From Diatrype stigma (lineage: Eukaryota; Ascomycota; Sordariomycetes; Xylariales; Diatrypaceae), in the NCBI GenBank assembly GCA_022225965.2, contig JAKJXP020000005.1, positions 1-64,000 of the forward strand: 64,000 bases of DNA, in the 5' to 3' direction. Below the pieces are notes generated by a model. That model made no database searches. It worked only from the letters and a program-made list of their open reading frames with translations, and was not told where the DNA came from. Positions within the stretch are counted from its first letter, which is position 1; every line of letters starts with the position of its first letter. Positions 1-11,203 of this stretch are shown in pieces. The translations under genes and the position numbers were made by a program.

Positions 1-1047
1 CTCGAGGGCCCACCGGGTCCAGACTGCACTACACCTAAATTGGGTGGTGTGGTGTCCAAAGGTGGGTAGAGTGGAGAGTTCCAGAATAGGGAAGGTTGGG
101 GAAATATAACTCCTACCGAGGATCCAGTTGATCCAGTCCAGCAACCAGAACTGCGGGGAAACAAGCTTAACCTTGTGTAACCTATCTAAGGTATGAACAT
201 AACCTTTGATATGGCCCACATGGGACTAGGAATCTTTATGTTTAAACACTGTTAAGACTTTAGACTTAATAAGGCCACCTGCAATATCGAACATCTTGCC
301 ATTGTCGCGATAACGATAAGACAACCCGCCCACTCTGTTAGCGTTTACCCCCTGTAGTATGTATGTACCTATGTAACCCCTTAGCCCCTGCATTCCGGGT
401 TCTCGAAGTTTCCAAGCATGGTCCGTCGGGGCTTGTTCCAGCGATAACTAATCCTAGCAATAAAGTCGCCTGACAAATCGCAGTATAGCAAGCGGATGAT
501 GCTGTCGCAACATAGCGGCGCAGGTGGTGGGTGAATCGCATGGAAACGCTTCTTCCTGTCCATAGCTGCATGTGTGCATCTCTGCTTGTCGGCATTAAGA
601 TCCAACTACTGTATATCATTTTGCGATTTTTGATTCCTTTCTTTCTTGCTTCGTATATCTTGTCTTTTCTTTATACCCTTTCAGTCTTCAATGCTATCGG
701 CGATATCTCTATCTACATAACTCACGTAACTCACGAGTTACCAATCCTCCGCCCGTATTATTTCCTGGGTACTAGGTATATACCTACCACGCATTTCCCG
801 TCGACCATCGACCATCTCTTTGTGTTGCATCACTGCGCCCACTGCGCCACATCATACACAGATAAGGCGAAATCTCCAAGATCGCACCAGTCTCCGTGAG
901 CCTGGATTCAGTAACAGTGCTTGTCACCTTTGCTACCTGTTCTCTAAACCCTCCCTATCCTCCGGGACCAACTATCGCCATTAGCGCCATCGTCGTCGCC
1001 GATTGAAGCCTTAGCACGCCTAACCCCGATCTCGGATTGTCGCAAAC
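1..1047. other. Intergenic / upstream region of the U-box gene
   Basis: No coding region with homology is visible. A pyrimidine-rich stretch around 600-680 and C-rich sequence around 940-1000 are typical of fungal promoters and 5' UTRs. They probably belong to the gene starting at 1048. Confidence 0.5.
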
Positions 1048-2119
1048 ATGGCAAGGGATTCTGCCAGGTCAGCCCAGCTCAAAGAGGAGGGGAACAGTCA
1101 CTTTAAGAAAGAAGACTACATCGGCGCCGAAAGCCTCTATTCTAAAGCGTATGTACCTATGTGTCTATAATCCCTTCATGTCGATGCCCTCGTGGGTGAT
1201 GCAAGTCCGACCGAGTCTTAGAGTCATGACTGCACTACTCCTTGCAACTGTTCTACATGCGCGATACCCACAAGGCTGACATTGTGACGGTGGTATATAG
1301 CATCATTGCAGATGACTCGAACCCAGCCTTGTATACGAACCGCGCCATGGCCCGTTTGAAACTCGAAATGTGGGACTCGGCCATCTCGGATTGCATGATC
1401 TGTCTCAAACTGTCTGGCCCTAACAACATGAAAGCGCACCATATCCTATCGCAGGCGCAGCTGCAGCTGGGAGATTATGAATCCTCCCTCCAGAGCGCCC
1501 TCAGTGCCCACAAGCTCTGCGCCGAGTCCAACGACAGGTCGCTGCCCAATGTCACGGCCCAGGTTCTGCTCTGCAAGCAGAAACGATGGGAGGACAGGGA
1601 AAAGAGGCGGATCCGCCAGGGCCAAGAACTCGAGAGGGAGACCATCGCCTTGATGGAGCACGAGAGGGAAGAGACTATCAAGTTCTGCGAGAGCGAGATC
1701 GACCAGAAGACAGTGCGAGAGGAGTGGGATCAGAAGATCGAGCAGCTCAAGTCCACCTTTGAGAGGGCCAGACCAGAGTCGGAGAGGAAGCGGACAGTGC
1801 CGGACTGGGCCATAGACGACATTAGCTTTTGCATCATGGTGGATCCTGTCATCGTGAGTGCCAGTTACCCAATCTTTCTTCTTCGATCAAGTATTCGCGC
1901 CCTTCCATTGACATGGATGACTAATTTCGTTTCGTATGCATACAGACGAAGACGGGCAAATCGTACGAGAGAGCTTCCATTATGGAACACCTCCGACGAC
2001 ATCCTACCGACCCGCTTACCAGAGGGCCATTAAGAGCCGAAGATCTTCGACCGAATATTGACCTAAAGCAGGCCTGTGAAGAGTTCTTAGACCAGAACGG
2101 CTGGGCCGTGGACTGGTAA
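1048..2119 (+). CDS. CHIP-like TPR / U-box E3 ubiquitin ligase
   Basis: Exons 1048-1148, 1301-1853 and 1946-2119 join in frame to 275 residues. TPR helices lie at about residues 6-110, with typical signatures EEGNSHFKKEDYIGAESLYSK and ALYTNRAMARLKL. A charged, Glu/Arg-rich helical segment (about 130-195) follows. The C-terminal U-box (about 200-272) opens with VPDWAIDDISFCIMVDPV and continues with the HPTDPLTRGPL segment. This TPR-helix-U-box order and length match STUB1/CHIP, a co-chaperone ligase that binds Hsp70/Hsp90 C-termini and ubiquitinates clients. That function is inferred from the family. The ATG at 1048 begins the first TPR directly. The first intron was placed at 1149-1300 because only a TATAG acceptor restores the YSKA-IIADDSNPA reading. 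The second intron splits the U-box at phase 0. Confidence 0.9.
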
Positions 2120-2499
2120 ATCCGTCCTTATCGTTGCACTAGTTATCGGTGCACCAGTTGTCGTTGCATCATCACCAATGCTGCTGTTCAGCTTGAGAGA
2201 CTGCGACACCAAGGTCGATTCTTCTGTCGGGCGTTAAAGCCAGCGCATGAGCTAAGGGAAGACGGACTGAGTTTCAAACACGACTTCAAACACATGATGT
2301 ATGAATAATATTTTTGTCCTTTTGTCATCAACGGGCTGGTTTGGCAATCTGAATTTTGGAAGCAAGCTAGGCGACGAGAGAGCTATAGGGCTATAGGGCT
2401 ATGCATGGCAGGGCGTTCAGAGATAACTTCGGTCTTCAATAATCGAACAAGTATCACCCCCCACGTTTTATTTCCTTCTTGGACCTAGAGAATCCAACA
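2120..2499. other. Short intergenic region
   Basis: This is the 3' flank of the U-box gene. It contains a small direct repeat of ctatagggct at about 2383-2403. Nothing else is recognisable. Confidence 0.5.
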
Positions 2500-3104
2500 T
2501 CAGAACCCGGGTTCTTCAGACTTGAACCTCTTCACAGTGATACCAAGCTAGGCGCGTTTGTAACATCTAGCGCACTCAACCCAGCACCCAACCGCGCGCG
2601 GAGCCATCCTCGTAGCTCCACTGCCGACAGATCATCGAGACCGTACGCAGTCAGCGGCTTGTCCAGCTCTACTTCAGTCTCGAGGCGTAGCAGGCGGATC
2701 ACTTGCGCTGTCAGGACCGTGACGCGAGCGCACGCTTGCACCAATACTTGCACTGGTTTTTCTGGCGACGAGCGGAGGACTTGTAGTTCTTGCAGCGCTG
2801 CATTGTCGTAGTCGTCACTAAGGTGCTCGTCGTCACCGTCCTTCGGAGCGGTAACGCCGGTGCCCACAAGTTGTCCGAACTGCGCGTCAGCTGCCAAGTC
2901 GCAAGACTCGCCCAGCGGAACGGCGATGCCCGTCACGAGCTGCGTGGTACTCGCTCTACCACTACGACCACACCCAATGCTATCCCGACTTTTCTGTCTA
3001 ACCTTGCTTCTATGCCGACTTTCCTGCGTAGTGTTTGCGAAGCTCTGGTAAGCTTCGCTTCCCATTGTTAAGCATGTCCAGCAGCCAATTTGGAACCCAC
3101 GCAC
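2500..3104 (-). pseudogene. C-terminal fragment of a reducing polyketide synthase (linker + ACP), decayed
   Basis: Reading leftwards from about 3104, the translation matches the KR-ACP linker (TQLVTGIAVP) and the terminal acyl carrier domain (DKPLTAYGLDDLSAVELRGW, then LDVTNAPSLVSL) of fungal HR-PKSs. The phosphopantetheine-attachment serine expected in the GLDS motif is replaced by Asp (GLDD, codon GAT near 2630), so the carrier could not be loaded. After SLVSL the frame hits a TGA at about 2532. A one-base shift recovers a natural tail, KRFKSEEPGF, ending at a TGA at 2500, which indicates a single-base deletion. The rest of the synthase is absent upstream. A start at 3104 would be arbitrary. 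I call it a pseudogene relic. Confidence 0.75.
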
Positions 3105-3125
3105 TCAATCACTTGCATTCTGTAG

Positions 3126-3224
3126 ACGGACGCCCAGCCAGGTAGTCCCCTTGACACCGCCAAGGATATCGTTTACGAGTTGTCGGGCTACCCCATCGAT
3201 GTGGCTCGTTTTGAGCGGCTGTAG
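3126..3224 (+). pseudogene. Possible orphan terminal exon
   Basis: Directly after a good acceptor (TTGCATTCTGTAG), 32 open codons read TDAQPGSPLDTAKDIVYEL, then SGYPIDVARFERL and a TAG. The composition looks protein-like, but I find no upstream exon on this strand and cannot name a family. It could be a leftover 3' exon of a lost gene next to the PKS fragment, or chance. Confidence 0.25.
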
Positions 3225-3294
3225 TTTTCCGTCGCATGCATCTGCAAGGAACTGTTGAATCTGTTTCTAGTACGAATCTGAGGGCATCTGGATA

Positions 3295-3316
3295 GGGGGG
3301 GGGGGGGGGGGGGGGG
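3295..3316. repeat. Poly-G tract (22 G)
   Basis: An uninterrupted homopolymer of 22 G. Two other G runs of 16 or more occur in the window (32974-32998 and 62181-62196). Confidence 0.95.
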
Positions 3317-3994
3317 TTGACCCGCCGCTGGGTGAGTTACCTTATCTGTCTCAGCCATGACTAAATTGAGGTTTATGCTTGCCCATCTGCCCATAGGAAG
3401 AATACCAATCAAATACCATAGACATAATATACCCGCATAACGTAGTGCTGATGTTGTGTTACCTCCTCCCTACCTGTCGCGGTATAGGGGCTACAATAGG
3501 AGAGCTTGGATTACATAACCAGGTGATCGGCACCTAATGGCTTGGCCTACTGTATATATAGAGCGGGTCGTACATGGTTCTACATGTCCACGGTGTATAC
3601 TAAGTTCCAATACTAAGGACCTAGTGGACCTTAAATAGGCTCCAAAACTCGACGGCCGATATAGCTCCTCATTAGACACCAAGATCGGAGGAGTCATGGG
3701 TCAGTCATGATTTGTCTGGTCCGATCGACGCAAGTAACCTTGGAACTCCCCACCCGCTTTGGCATCGGTTCGAGTGACGCATACGCCGGTCTCGTATAGT
3801 ATATTATATAACTATAATAATACCACGAGGATGACTTAAACAGAGGGGTAGTAAACAAGTAATCAGAAGAGCCCATGTTCAGGAAATCCATGATCCATCG
3901 GAGGTCGAAAAGTGCAATTGAACCTGTCTTTACTCCTATACCTGGCTGTCCCTCATTGTTCCACCAAACCGATCTAAGCGGTACCTAGGTAGTC
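3317..3994. other. Intergenic region
   Basis: No gene is recognised. The last 15 bases before the aminotransferase start contain GGTACCTAGGTAG, a motif that recurs near 8403 and 56560. Confidence 0.5.
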
Positions 3995-5478
3995 ATGGCA
4001 CCCCCGCAAGTTTCCTTCGGAGTTCCGATGCGCCAAACGCACTTCGGCTTCTCGCCGGACTACACGCCCCTGAACCACGGCAGCTACGGGGCGCACCCGA
4101 TCGCCGTGCGGGAGGAGCACCTGGCCGTGCGGGCGACGGCCGAGGAGGCCCCGGACCCCTTCATCGCACTGAACTTTGCGGCGCGGCTGGCAAAGCAGCG
4201 GGAGCTGACCGCATCCCTCCTGCACTCCCCCGGCGGCGCCGATGAGATCGTCTTCGTGCCCAACGCCTCGACGGGCACCGACACCATCCTCAAGAACCTG
4301 CGCTGGGAAGCCGGACGCGACGTCATCCTCTGCTACGAGTTCCTCTACCCCGCCGTCGCGTCCGGCATCGCCTGGATCGCCGAGCGCTACGGCGTCGGTG
4401 TCGAGGTCGTGCCCGTCGCGCTCCCGCTCTCCGACGACGCGTTCGTCGAACAGATGGTTAACGCCGCGCGTGCTGTTAACAACACGAAGGGAGAGGACGG
4501 GCAGAACAAGCGCGTCCGCCTTGCCATTATTGACACCATCGCCAGCCTTCCTGGCGCGCGCGTGCCTTTCGAGCGCCTCGTGCCCGCCCTGCAGGCCGAG
4601 GGCGCTCTTGTCCACGTCGACGGCGCCCACGGCATCGGCCACATCGAAATCGACCTGGCCGCCCTGAACCCCGACTTCTTCGTCACCAACCTGCACAAGT
4701 GGCTGTTCGTACCGCGCGGTTGTGCCGCCTTTTACGTGCCCAAGCGCAATCAGCATCTTATTCGCACCACCCTGCCCACCAGCTTCGGGTTCCGTCCGCT
4801 CGGCCCCTCTACCAAATCCGGACAGGCGGGGGTGGAGGCGGAGGACGAGCCCGGCAGGTTCATTAACATGTTTGACTTTACTGGTGAGTATGACTGATCA
4901 GTTGCTTTTGCTTGCTGTTCTTTGCCCGTTTGAAGATGATGGTCCGCCTTTTGGGAATGCTAATACCGGTTCACAGGAACAAATGACGTAACGCATTGGC
5001 TTTGCGTGGAAGGTAAGTTGCGAAAAGTTATTAGACCCCTCTCACAAAAGAGCATATCATCTGACTTGTTGCCCTAGCTGCTGTGAAATTCCGCGAGGAG
5101 ATCTGCGGCGGTCACGCCAATATCCAGGAATACTCCCATTCTATCGCGCAGCGCGGTGCCGCCATCGCAGCAGAGACGCTCGGCACAGAGATCATGGACA
5201 GCCCGGGATCGTGTCTGCGGAACTGCAACTTCGCCAACGTGAGGCTGCCGCTTGACGTTGGGAGCATACCGAGCCCGGAAAAAATCACGCCCTGGATGAA
5301 GATTACGGGTGTTGAAGAGAGCGGGACGTATTTTCAGACCATCATCTACAGGGGACACTTGTATTGGCGGGTCAGCGGTACCATTTACATCGAGGAAGCT
5401 GATTTCCACAAGGGGGCTAAGGTTCTGAAGGGGCTGTGTGAAAGGGCGGAGAAGGGCGAGCACGTCCAGAAAGGTTGA
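3995..5478 (+). CDS. PLP-dependent class V aminotransferase, isopenicillin-N-epimerase-like
   Basis: Exons 3995-4883, 4977-5012 and 5078-5478 give 441 residues. The fold-type-I class V pattern is clear. The N-terminal substrate loop reads LNHGSYGAHP. The phosphate/pyridine region follows the VPNASTGTDTILKNL helix. The PLP-binding Asp is D209 in LVHVDGAHGIGH, and the Schiff-base Lys is K235 in VTNLHKWLFVPRG. Fungal members are often annotated as isopenicillin N epimerase-like or cysteine desulfurase-like, but the real substrate is usually unknown. The middle exon is only 36 nt and is required to keep the GTNDVTHWLCVE segment. The gene is GC-rich with codon bias towards C-ending codons, unlike the decayed DNA to its left. 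The 2-oxoglutarate oxygenase 4 kb away might act in the same pathway, but that is inference. Confidence 0.9.
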
Positions 5479-6225
5479 CAGCTACTCTACATGTGATTAC
5501 GCCAATCTAGAACTATATACAATCCTGGACTTACTAAAGATTACCCCCCGGCCCATCATTTGACGGACCCCTCGAAACACGCATATCAAACATGGTCTCA
5601 CCCCGTGTCAGGCTTCACTTCCCCACCAAACGGCTTTCGCGACGTCGATTGACCTACTTCAATATTGGACTCAAGCTTCCTACAGCTCTCGTCCCTGAAT
5701 ATACAGTCTGGTTCCACCTCTACAGCTGTAGGTACTCAAGGCGAACTTGCGGAATTAGGGGGAAGAGGTTCTTAAGGTGAATGGCTATAAGAAGCTGATT
5801 CAACAAATGATGCAGAGACCAAAAGTACATCACAGGAAATACCAATACTTTATGGTCGTAGCATATATGTAACGTATTACTTGGAAGGTGAGAAGCGAGA
5901 GCCACCCCAGGCTGGTCTGGAGGTCAGCAATATGCGAGGGTTGCCCCAGAACAGGAAAGTTCTCCCGCATTATTGAAAGTTGACAACTCTTACAACAAGG
6001 AAAATGACAACTAGGTCTCCTCAGCCGCATGTACAGAAGCGATCTCCATATAGAGCCCGAACATGTCCTCAAATCAAAAGCTTCATATCATACCAGGAAA
6101 AATGAGCATCACGTATTCCTAGGACAGCGTACAAAGCCGCCCAGATGGCCATTGAGCTTGCATGCGGTCAGTGTCTAGGTGTAAAGGCTGCTTGTGACTA
6201 CAATGAACGCCACTCGAATCACTTC
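5479..6225. other. Intergenic region
   Basis: No supported gene. Short open frames here lack homology-like segments and codon bias. Confidence 0.5.
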
Positions 6226-7788
6226 CTACTCCACACTTTGACCAGGAAGGTTAGGCAACCCTAGAAGTAAAGGTTAGTGATTGGATGATCAGTTGAACAT
6301 ACACTCCTTCGTGACTTACAGCTATCAATGTCTTCATTCACCATATCGGGTACTTTGCACTCGTTCTGTTGGGCAATGTTCTGGGGAGTGAGCATTGGAG
6401 CCGAGACATAAGTATGACCGTCCATGGCTCGTTGAAGCGAATCGTCCTCCCAGCCGAAGAGGTAATCAGCATGATTGGAATAGCCAGTAGTGTCGCCATT
6501 GGACCATACGAACGGCTGATGGCCATCGACGAAGTCTGATGGATCATTGAAGGCCGTGGTATCCCAAACAGTCTCGAGGAGAATCTGGGGAAGCCTGACT
6601 GGATGGGTTGAAGGACAGGGGCCGCCCGATTCAAAGGTGCCAGTCTCTGGGTAAGAAACATGGTCCTGGTGGTTAGGAGAATCGAGATTCTTGCCGTCCC
6701 AACAAGTAGGGAATCGATGATTCCTGCTCTGCGTTAGCATTCTATACTTTGACCCGAGATTTGCGTTGGCTAAAGCCATTGGGGCCCAAGAAGGTAATAA
6801 GTCGGGCAGTCAGTCTTGCAATACTAGAAAAGATCCACGTACTGGATTCAAGTTATTCAAGTTAGCATGAGTAGAATGAAGTGTGGGGATCCGAACAGGA
6901 TTCGAAGAATGGACAGTAAAGGGGGTGGGGGGTCTATCGAACGTACCGCCATGATGCCTCCAGGGCACGGCGTTGTAGGGAATCCGATGAACTCCGGAGC
7001 ACGGTTTCCTTGGTTCGCATCCAGGCAGATGTAGCTGAGCTGACGCCACTTGCGTGCCTCTTCTCGGTCTCGGAACGTTGTATCGCCAACAAGCATGCGG
7101 AATCCAGGCTGGAAAGCCGTAACATCCGACATTTGAGCCGTGTCGAAGAGGGCATCAGACATGTAGTAAACGACCTTACCGAGGTTAGATTGCTATTACG
7201 CTAGTGTGGTGTACACCCTTTACTTACCATGCCGCCTTGAGTACCCTCCACTATAACATCTGTGGTCAGCAGTGACTTCTTGATGAATATTCAGTAGGAT
7301 GGGTGGTGGCAGGCAGCCCCTTTCCACTACCCAAGTCTTTTCAAGTGCCGTCGGTTCATAACCTAGATCTCGATAGGAATCGCCTAGAAACATGCGAAAG
7401 CAGCTTACTTCCAAACTGAGCCTTCTGTGGGACTCTCTTGTAGGTTCCGTTCTTAGCATGATAGTATAGGACGGCGGTCCAGTAGTTAGAGAAGTCCTCC
7501 TTGAATTGGCAACTTGTGCAGCTCGAACGTTCCACGAGATCGTGTGTCTCCGGAGGCATGGAAACGTTGAAGGAATCCTGTACCCACTAGTCAGGATACG
7601 CGAGAATAAGCATCGATGAGTCAGAAACATACACCCCCTATTATCTGGTGAAGATGAGTCGATGGGTTCATTCCCGGGTTGACCAAGGGATCCAGACGCT
7701 GGACGGTCAAGCCCGCGCAGCCAAATCGAAGAAGCGCACTTGTAGGTGCGACTAGCCCTAGGGCGGCGACGAAGACGTTGAACTGCAT
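6226..7788 (-). CDS. Secreted DUF1996-domain protein
   Basis: Six exons on the minus strand (7788-7633, 7577-7409, 7250-7228, 7174-6947, 6728-6320, 6260-6226) join to 339 residues. A signal peptide (about 1-18, MQFNVFVAALGLVAPTSA) is followed by DUF1996 hallmarks: HLHQIIGGDSFNVSM near residues 46-60, then SCTSCQFKEDFSNYWTAVLYY, GFRMLVGD, CPGGIM, FPTCWDGKNLDSPNHQDHVS, HADYLFGW and a terminal DSWLPNLPG. DUF1996 proteins are secreted fungal proteins of unknown biochemical role, sometimes fused to WSC domains. No WSC domain is present here. One exon is only 23 nt. The 7227-7175 intron uses an AAG acceptor, the least certain junction, but frame and the QGGMVVYYM reading support it. Confidence 0.85.
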
Positions 7789-8795
7789 CTTGGTAACAAC
7801 TTCCTGAGCTACCGGCTTGACGATGATGCCGAAGGTAGAGTGGACAGAAGTAATAGAAAATCACATTACTTATGTTAATGATCATAGTATATAGCTATTC
7901 GCCCTTTTCACCTCGCCCTTACGAAGATCACTACCGATTCTGTCAGGGCTCACAAGGACATATGCTTGACTGCCGGACTCGGGAGATACCACCCATCAAT
8001 ACCAGCAGCCACTTCAATAAGTGAACAGCCTTGACCTTCCATCCGGTTAATGTGGGGAATGGCTACTGGTTTTGGTTTGCATACGATGCCAAGATGCTTT
8101 TCATTTCAGTAGACAACATGAGCAGTCTATTTCCGCTTAGTAGTTGATGATACATATTAATTTATGGAAGTTTCGACGACATCACGAATCATATGCGAAC
8201 ACGGAGTATTGTTTGAAGTAACTTGTCGTCCTTGACCGAGATATCCTTCCCAACATGATTGCCGACGAGACTTCCCCCTTTCCCAAGACGCAGTGCCCTA
8301 AGGGATGGTTGATGAATAGGGTATATCGAGGCTTCTCTTTCGGGATTACGATAACACTATAAGGTAACTTCAAGTGATACTTTCTCCAACCTGGTACAAG
8401 CTTGCCTAGGTACCGCATCATCTGGCATGCAGAGATGGTCAGGCCGCATTTCCTATTTTTACCCGCCCCGCACTATATAGGTCTTGTTAATATCAAAGCT
8501 TCTTAGTGTCGAGCCAATAAAGGAGTAGATCAAATCTTGGATATCACTTATAGCCGGGAAGAAGATGTCCGTCGCTATATGCGATTCGGCTAATACGAAG
8601 AATACTTGGACGGAAGTACATCGAGAGTTCAAAGTAGGACCTATGCATAAAAATGCCCAGTAATCATATAAGCCGGCCCTCATCTTCAGAGTTTGTGAGA
8701 GGTTTATAAATTAGTCTAATAGACGGAAGAGTCCGTTTCTGCTTGTTTAGAACATTGTAAACGTTGTGCTGTGTCACGATCCCCTAGAAACAACG
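7789..8795. other. Intergenic region
   Basis: About 1 kb with no supported gene, presumably holding promoters for the flanking secreted-protein genes. A CCTAGGTACC-type motif lies near 8405. Confidence 0.5.
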
Positions 8796-9134
8796 ATGAA
8801 GCTCTCATTCGCACTCGCCCCCATTTGGCTCACCATAGCGTATGGCCAGCAGTTCCCCGAGTGCACTCGAGAACTCGCAGCAACCGACGACTGTGCCGAT
8901 GTCATCAACGCCAACGCCTGTTATAACCAGTTCCGCTTCACTGATAACCGGACTCTATCCTGTATAGGTGGGACGGACAATGACGACAGGGCAAGAAAGG
9001 TAGGTGGTAATCTCCTACCTGTGTTCTTTATGGACGCCAGTCTTGCTAACGAGCTGACATAGGCGTGCCAATGCTGTACCTGCGTCGGCGTCCAAATGTG
9101 CGACTGGGTTACGCGCCAGCAATTTCGATGTTAA
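8796..9134 (+). CDS. Small secreted cysteine-rich protein
   Basis: Exons 8796-8999 and 9063-9134 encode 91 residues. A signal peptide (about 1-17, ending near AYG) precedes a 74-residue mature region with ten cysteines. They cluster at the C-terminus as AC-QCC-TC-V-G-V-Q-MC and a final FRC. The even cysteine number suggests up to five disulfides. I recognise no named family. Small size, secretion signal and cysteine density are the usual profile of fungal effector or antimicrobial candidates, but that is only a profile. Splicing is well supported: the donor GTAGGT and acceptor ACATAG keep the frame and add the cysteine-rich tail. Without splicing the ORF would lose half of its cysteines. Confidence 0.7.
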
Positions 9135-9494
9135 GTGGTCATCCTTCGGGTGGGAAACTGGGACAGTTCGTTCGCATATATATACGACAGTGACCACCGT
9201 CAAGATCACTGTATAGTACACCCGCTCTCAGTGAGAGACTTGAATCAAACAATACACCTTGTTAGCACGAGAATTGGCCCGCAGTAGTGTTCATGGTCTA
9301 GCATTGATGAGATTCAAGGTACCACTAGTAGCGGTCATATAGACTGTGACGAATGGCAGTCTGTTCATTACACCTGTCTGCATCGTTGCGTGATAATCCC
9401 AATAGGACATTATCCTATGATTTGGTAAATTCAGGAGCATTCAATGAGCATAAGCAAGGAACCACGTCCCTTCTGATCTCTGAGACACCCGTAC
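9135..9494. other. Intergenic region between convergent genes
   Basis: This is the 3' flank shared by the cysteine-rich gene and the oxygenase. Nothing recognisable. Confidence 0.5.
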
Positions 9495-10739
9495 TTAGTC
9501 GTAGAACCTTTGGTTTACGCCAGCAATGATTTCTTTCTCTGGTTTATCAACTAAACCAGTACGAAACCGATGATCCTTAGCAATCCGAGCTCGTGCCCAT
9601 TCTAACGATCATTAGTAACTGTCACTTACATTCAGAACCGAGATGGACGAACCTTCCGCTGTTACATCATGCGCAAAGCTCTCAACATCGCGCTGGAAAC
9701 CAAGCCTCTGCAGTAGAGGGCTTACCACAGGTTTCAGAATGGTATTCGCTTCGGGCCGCGCAAAGTAGATCAAGCTTAGCCTAGGCCTATTCGCCTGGTC
9801 TTCAGGGGGTCTGATAACGCGATGGACGGTACTCTTCAGGTAGCCCCCGCTCAGGAACTCCAGAGCATCGGCAATGTTGACAATGATCGCATCACTCGAT
9901 GATTTTACATACTTCCAGCGCCCCTCGGGCGTCTGTACTTGGAGACCTGCAATTGGTTGGTGGAACAGGAATGTCAGTGTGTTGTAGTCCGTATGCCCAC
10001 GCGCCCATATATTCCCGACTTCCGCATCTTCCTCCACTGACCGCGGGAAGTACTTCATATAGCGCAAGTACTCAAGGCCTGGGGCCTCATACCGGTGGCG
10101 ATCCACGAAGTACTTCTCTTCAATCTCTAGCACGTACGCGAATAGCCGCAACAGTGGGATGAGCACCTGGTCATGCACCTTGAGCGAGAAGTCCCTGATC
10201 TCGTCGAGATGATCAAGAATTATCTGCGGGTGCGGTCGTTCGTGTTCAGGGGTGAACTTTGGGATGTTGTACCGCTCATCGTTATCCCGGACAGATAGCT
10301 TCCCAGTTGATTGCGGCTTGTACCCTCGAAAGTCCCCTTTAGCTGTATCACACGCATACTTGAGCTTCTCCCCCAGTGGAAGATCGAACACAGCACGACA
10401 GAGAGCATATTGCCGCTTAACCTCTTCCTCGGAAAAGCCATGGCCTGTTACATAGAAGAATCCTGCGATCTGTCAGCTGTCTTGCTTCATCACCTATCGT
10501 GAGCTGGAACCCCACCATTCTTGTTGATGAATTGAAGCACCTGGGCAGCTAGAGATTCTTTCCCGCCTGGCTGATCTAACTTCGAAATGTCGAGTGCTTC
10601 GAGATCTGCGTATTCGACTGTGTGGCATCTTGTAAGCCGTGATACTATACTGCATACTGGAAACAGACATACGGATTTCTTCAGTATCCTCCGGAAAATC
10701 ATATCGAGGGAGATCGTTATGCACGCGTGATGGAGACAT
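9495..10739 (-). CDS. 2-oxoglutarate/Fe(II)-dependent dioxygenase (isopenicillin N synthase-like fold)
   Basis: Exons 10739-10673, 10617-10516, 10462-9653 and 9601-9495 join to 361 residues. An N-terminal DIOX_N segment (LEALDISKLDQP, then FINKNGGFFYVTGHG) leads to the double-stranded beta-helix core. The iron ligands are H213 and D215 in GHTDYNTLTFLF, and H270 in STVHRVIRPP. The 2-oxoglutarate/carboxylate-binding RxS is R284/S286 in RPRLSLIYFARP. The family hydroxylates, desaturates or cyclises small molecules; the substrate cannot be read from sequence. The last intron uses a weak GTTCGT donor. A strong GTAAGT lies 23 nt downstream but gives the wrong frame. Only the weak donor yields the continuous DVTAE-EWARARIAKDH tail typical of this group. 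Confidence 0.88.
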
Positions 10740-11203
10740 CGTTGCTGCGCGGTATGAGGTTCTTATGCGGGCCAGTAATACCTGCGAAACTCGCGCATCG
10801 CAATATGTATTGGTCTCGCTTTGTGTAGGGACGGTTATGAATTTCTATGTATAGTCTGCAAAAGACCGTTCAGACGTTTTTTTCATCTCCGAATGGCCGG
10901 GTTTCAACGGTCGGTCTTCTCCCCGCTATGTTGAGGGGGCAAGGGGGCAGGGGGGTCCAATGGTGTCATTCTGGCCTCACAAGAGGATTGTCGCTGTGAA
11001 GTTAGGTTCAACCAATCAGTGATCGTCGTCCCTCTTGTATGGACCACCACATCATATCCCCGATGATGGCGTGATAGATATGAACTAGGTGAGAATGAAG
11101 ATTAGAAGTAGGTTCATCGTATCAATTATTTAACAATCAGGGTCGTGTATTGGATTGTGAATGTGTCCCGTCATTCCCTAGACAGGCTGAACAACACCCG
11201 ATC
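10740..11203. other. Divergent promoter region between oxygenase and MFS transporter
   Basis: A 464-bp divergent intergenic region that probably contains both promoters. It includes a G-rich patch (about 10932-10957). The head-to-head layout suggests possible co-regulation. No specific regulator site is recognised. Confidence 0.45.

Noticed and set aside
531..899. Open frame of about 120 codons with hydrophobic residues on the plus strand
   Set aside because: It begins with a non-ATG codon, has no family resemblance and lies in pyrimidine-rich upstream sequence of the U-box gene.
3974..4756. 260-codon antisense frame opposite the aminotransferase
   Set aside because: It is a shadow of a GC-rich coding strand; the sense strand has clear PLP-enzyme motifs.
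9612..9652. Apparent frameshift at the 3' end of the 2OG oxygenase
   Set aside because: Using the GTTCGT donor at 9652 restores a continuous conserved C-terminus, so no mutation is needed.
3995..10739. Beta-lactam-type biosynthetic pair (epimerase-like plus IPNS-like)
   Set aside because: Only superfamily-level similarity; there is no ACV synthetase, and both families are widespread in fungi with other roles.
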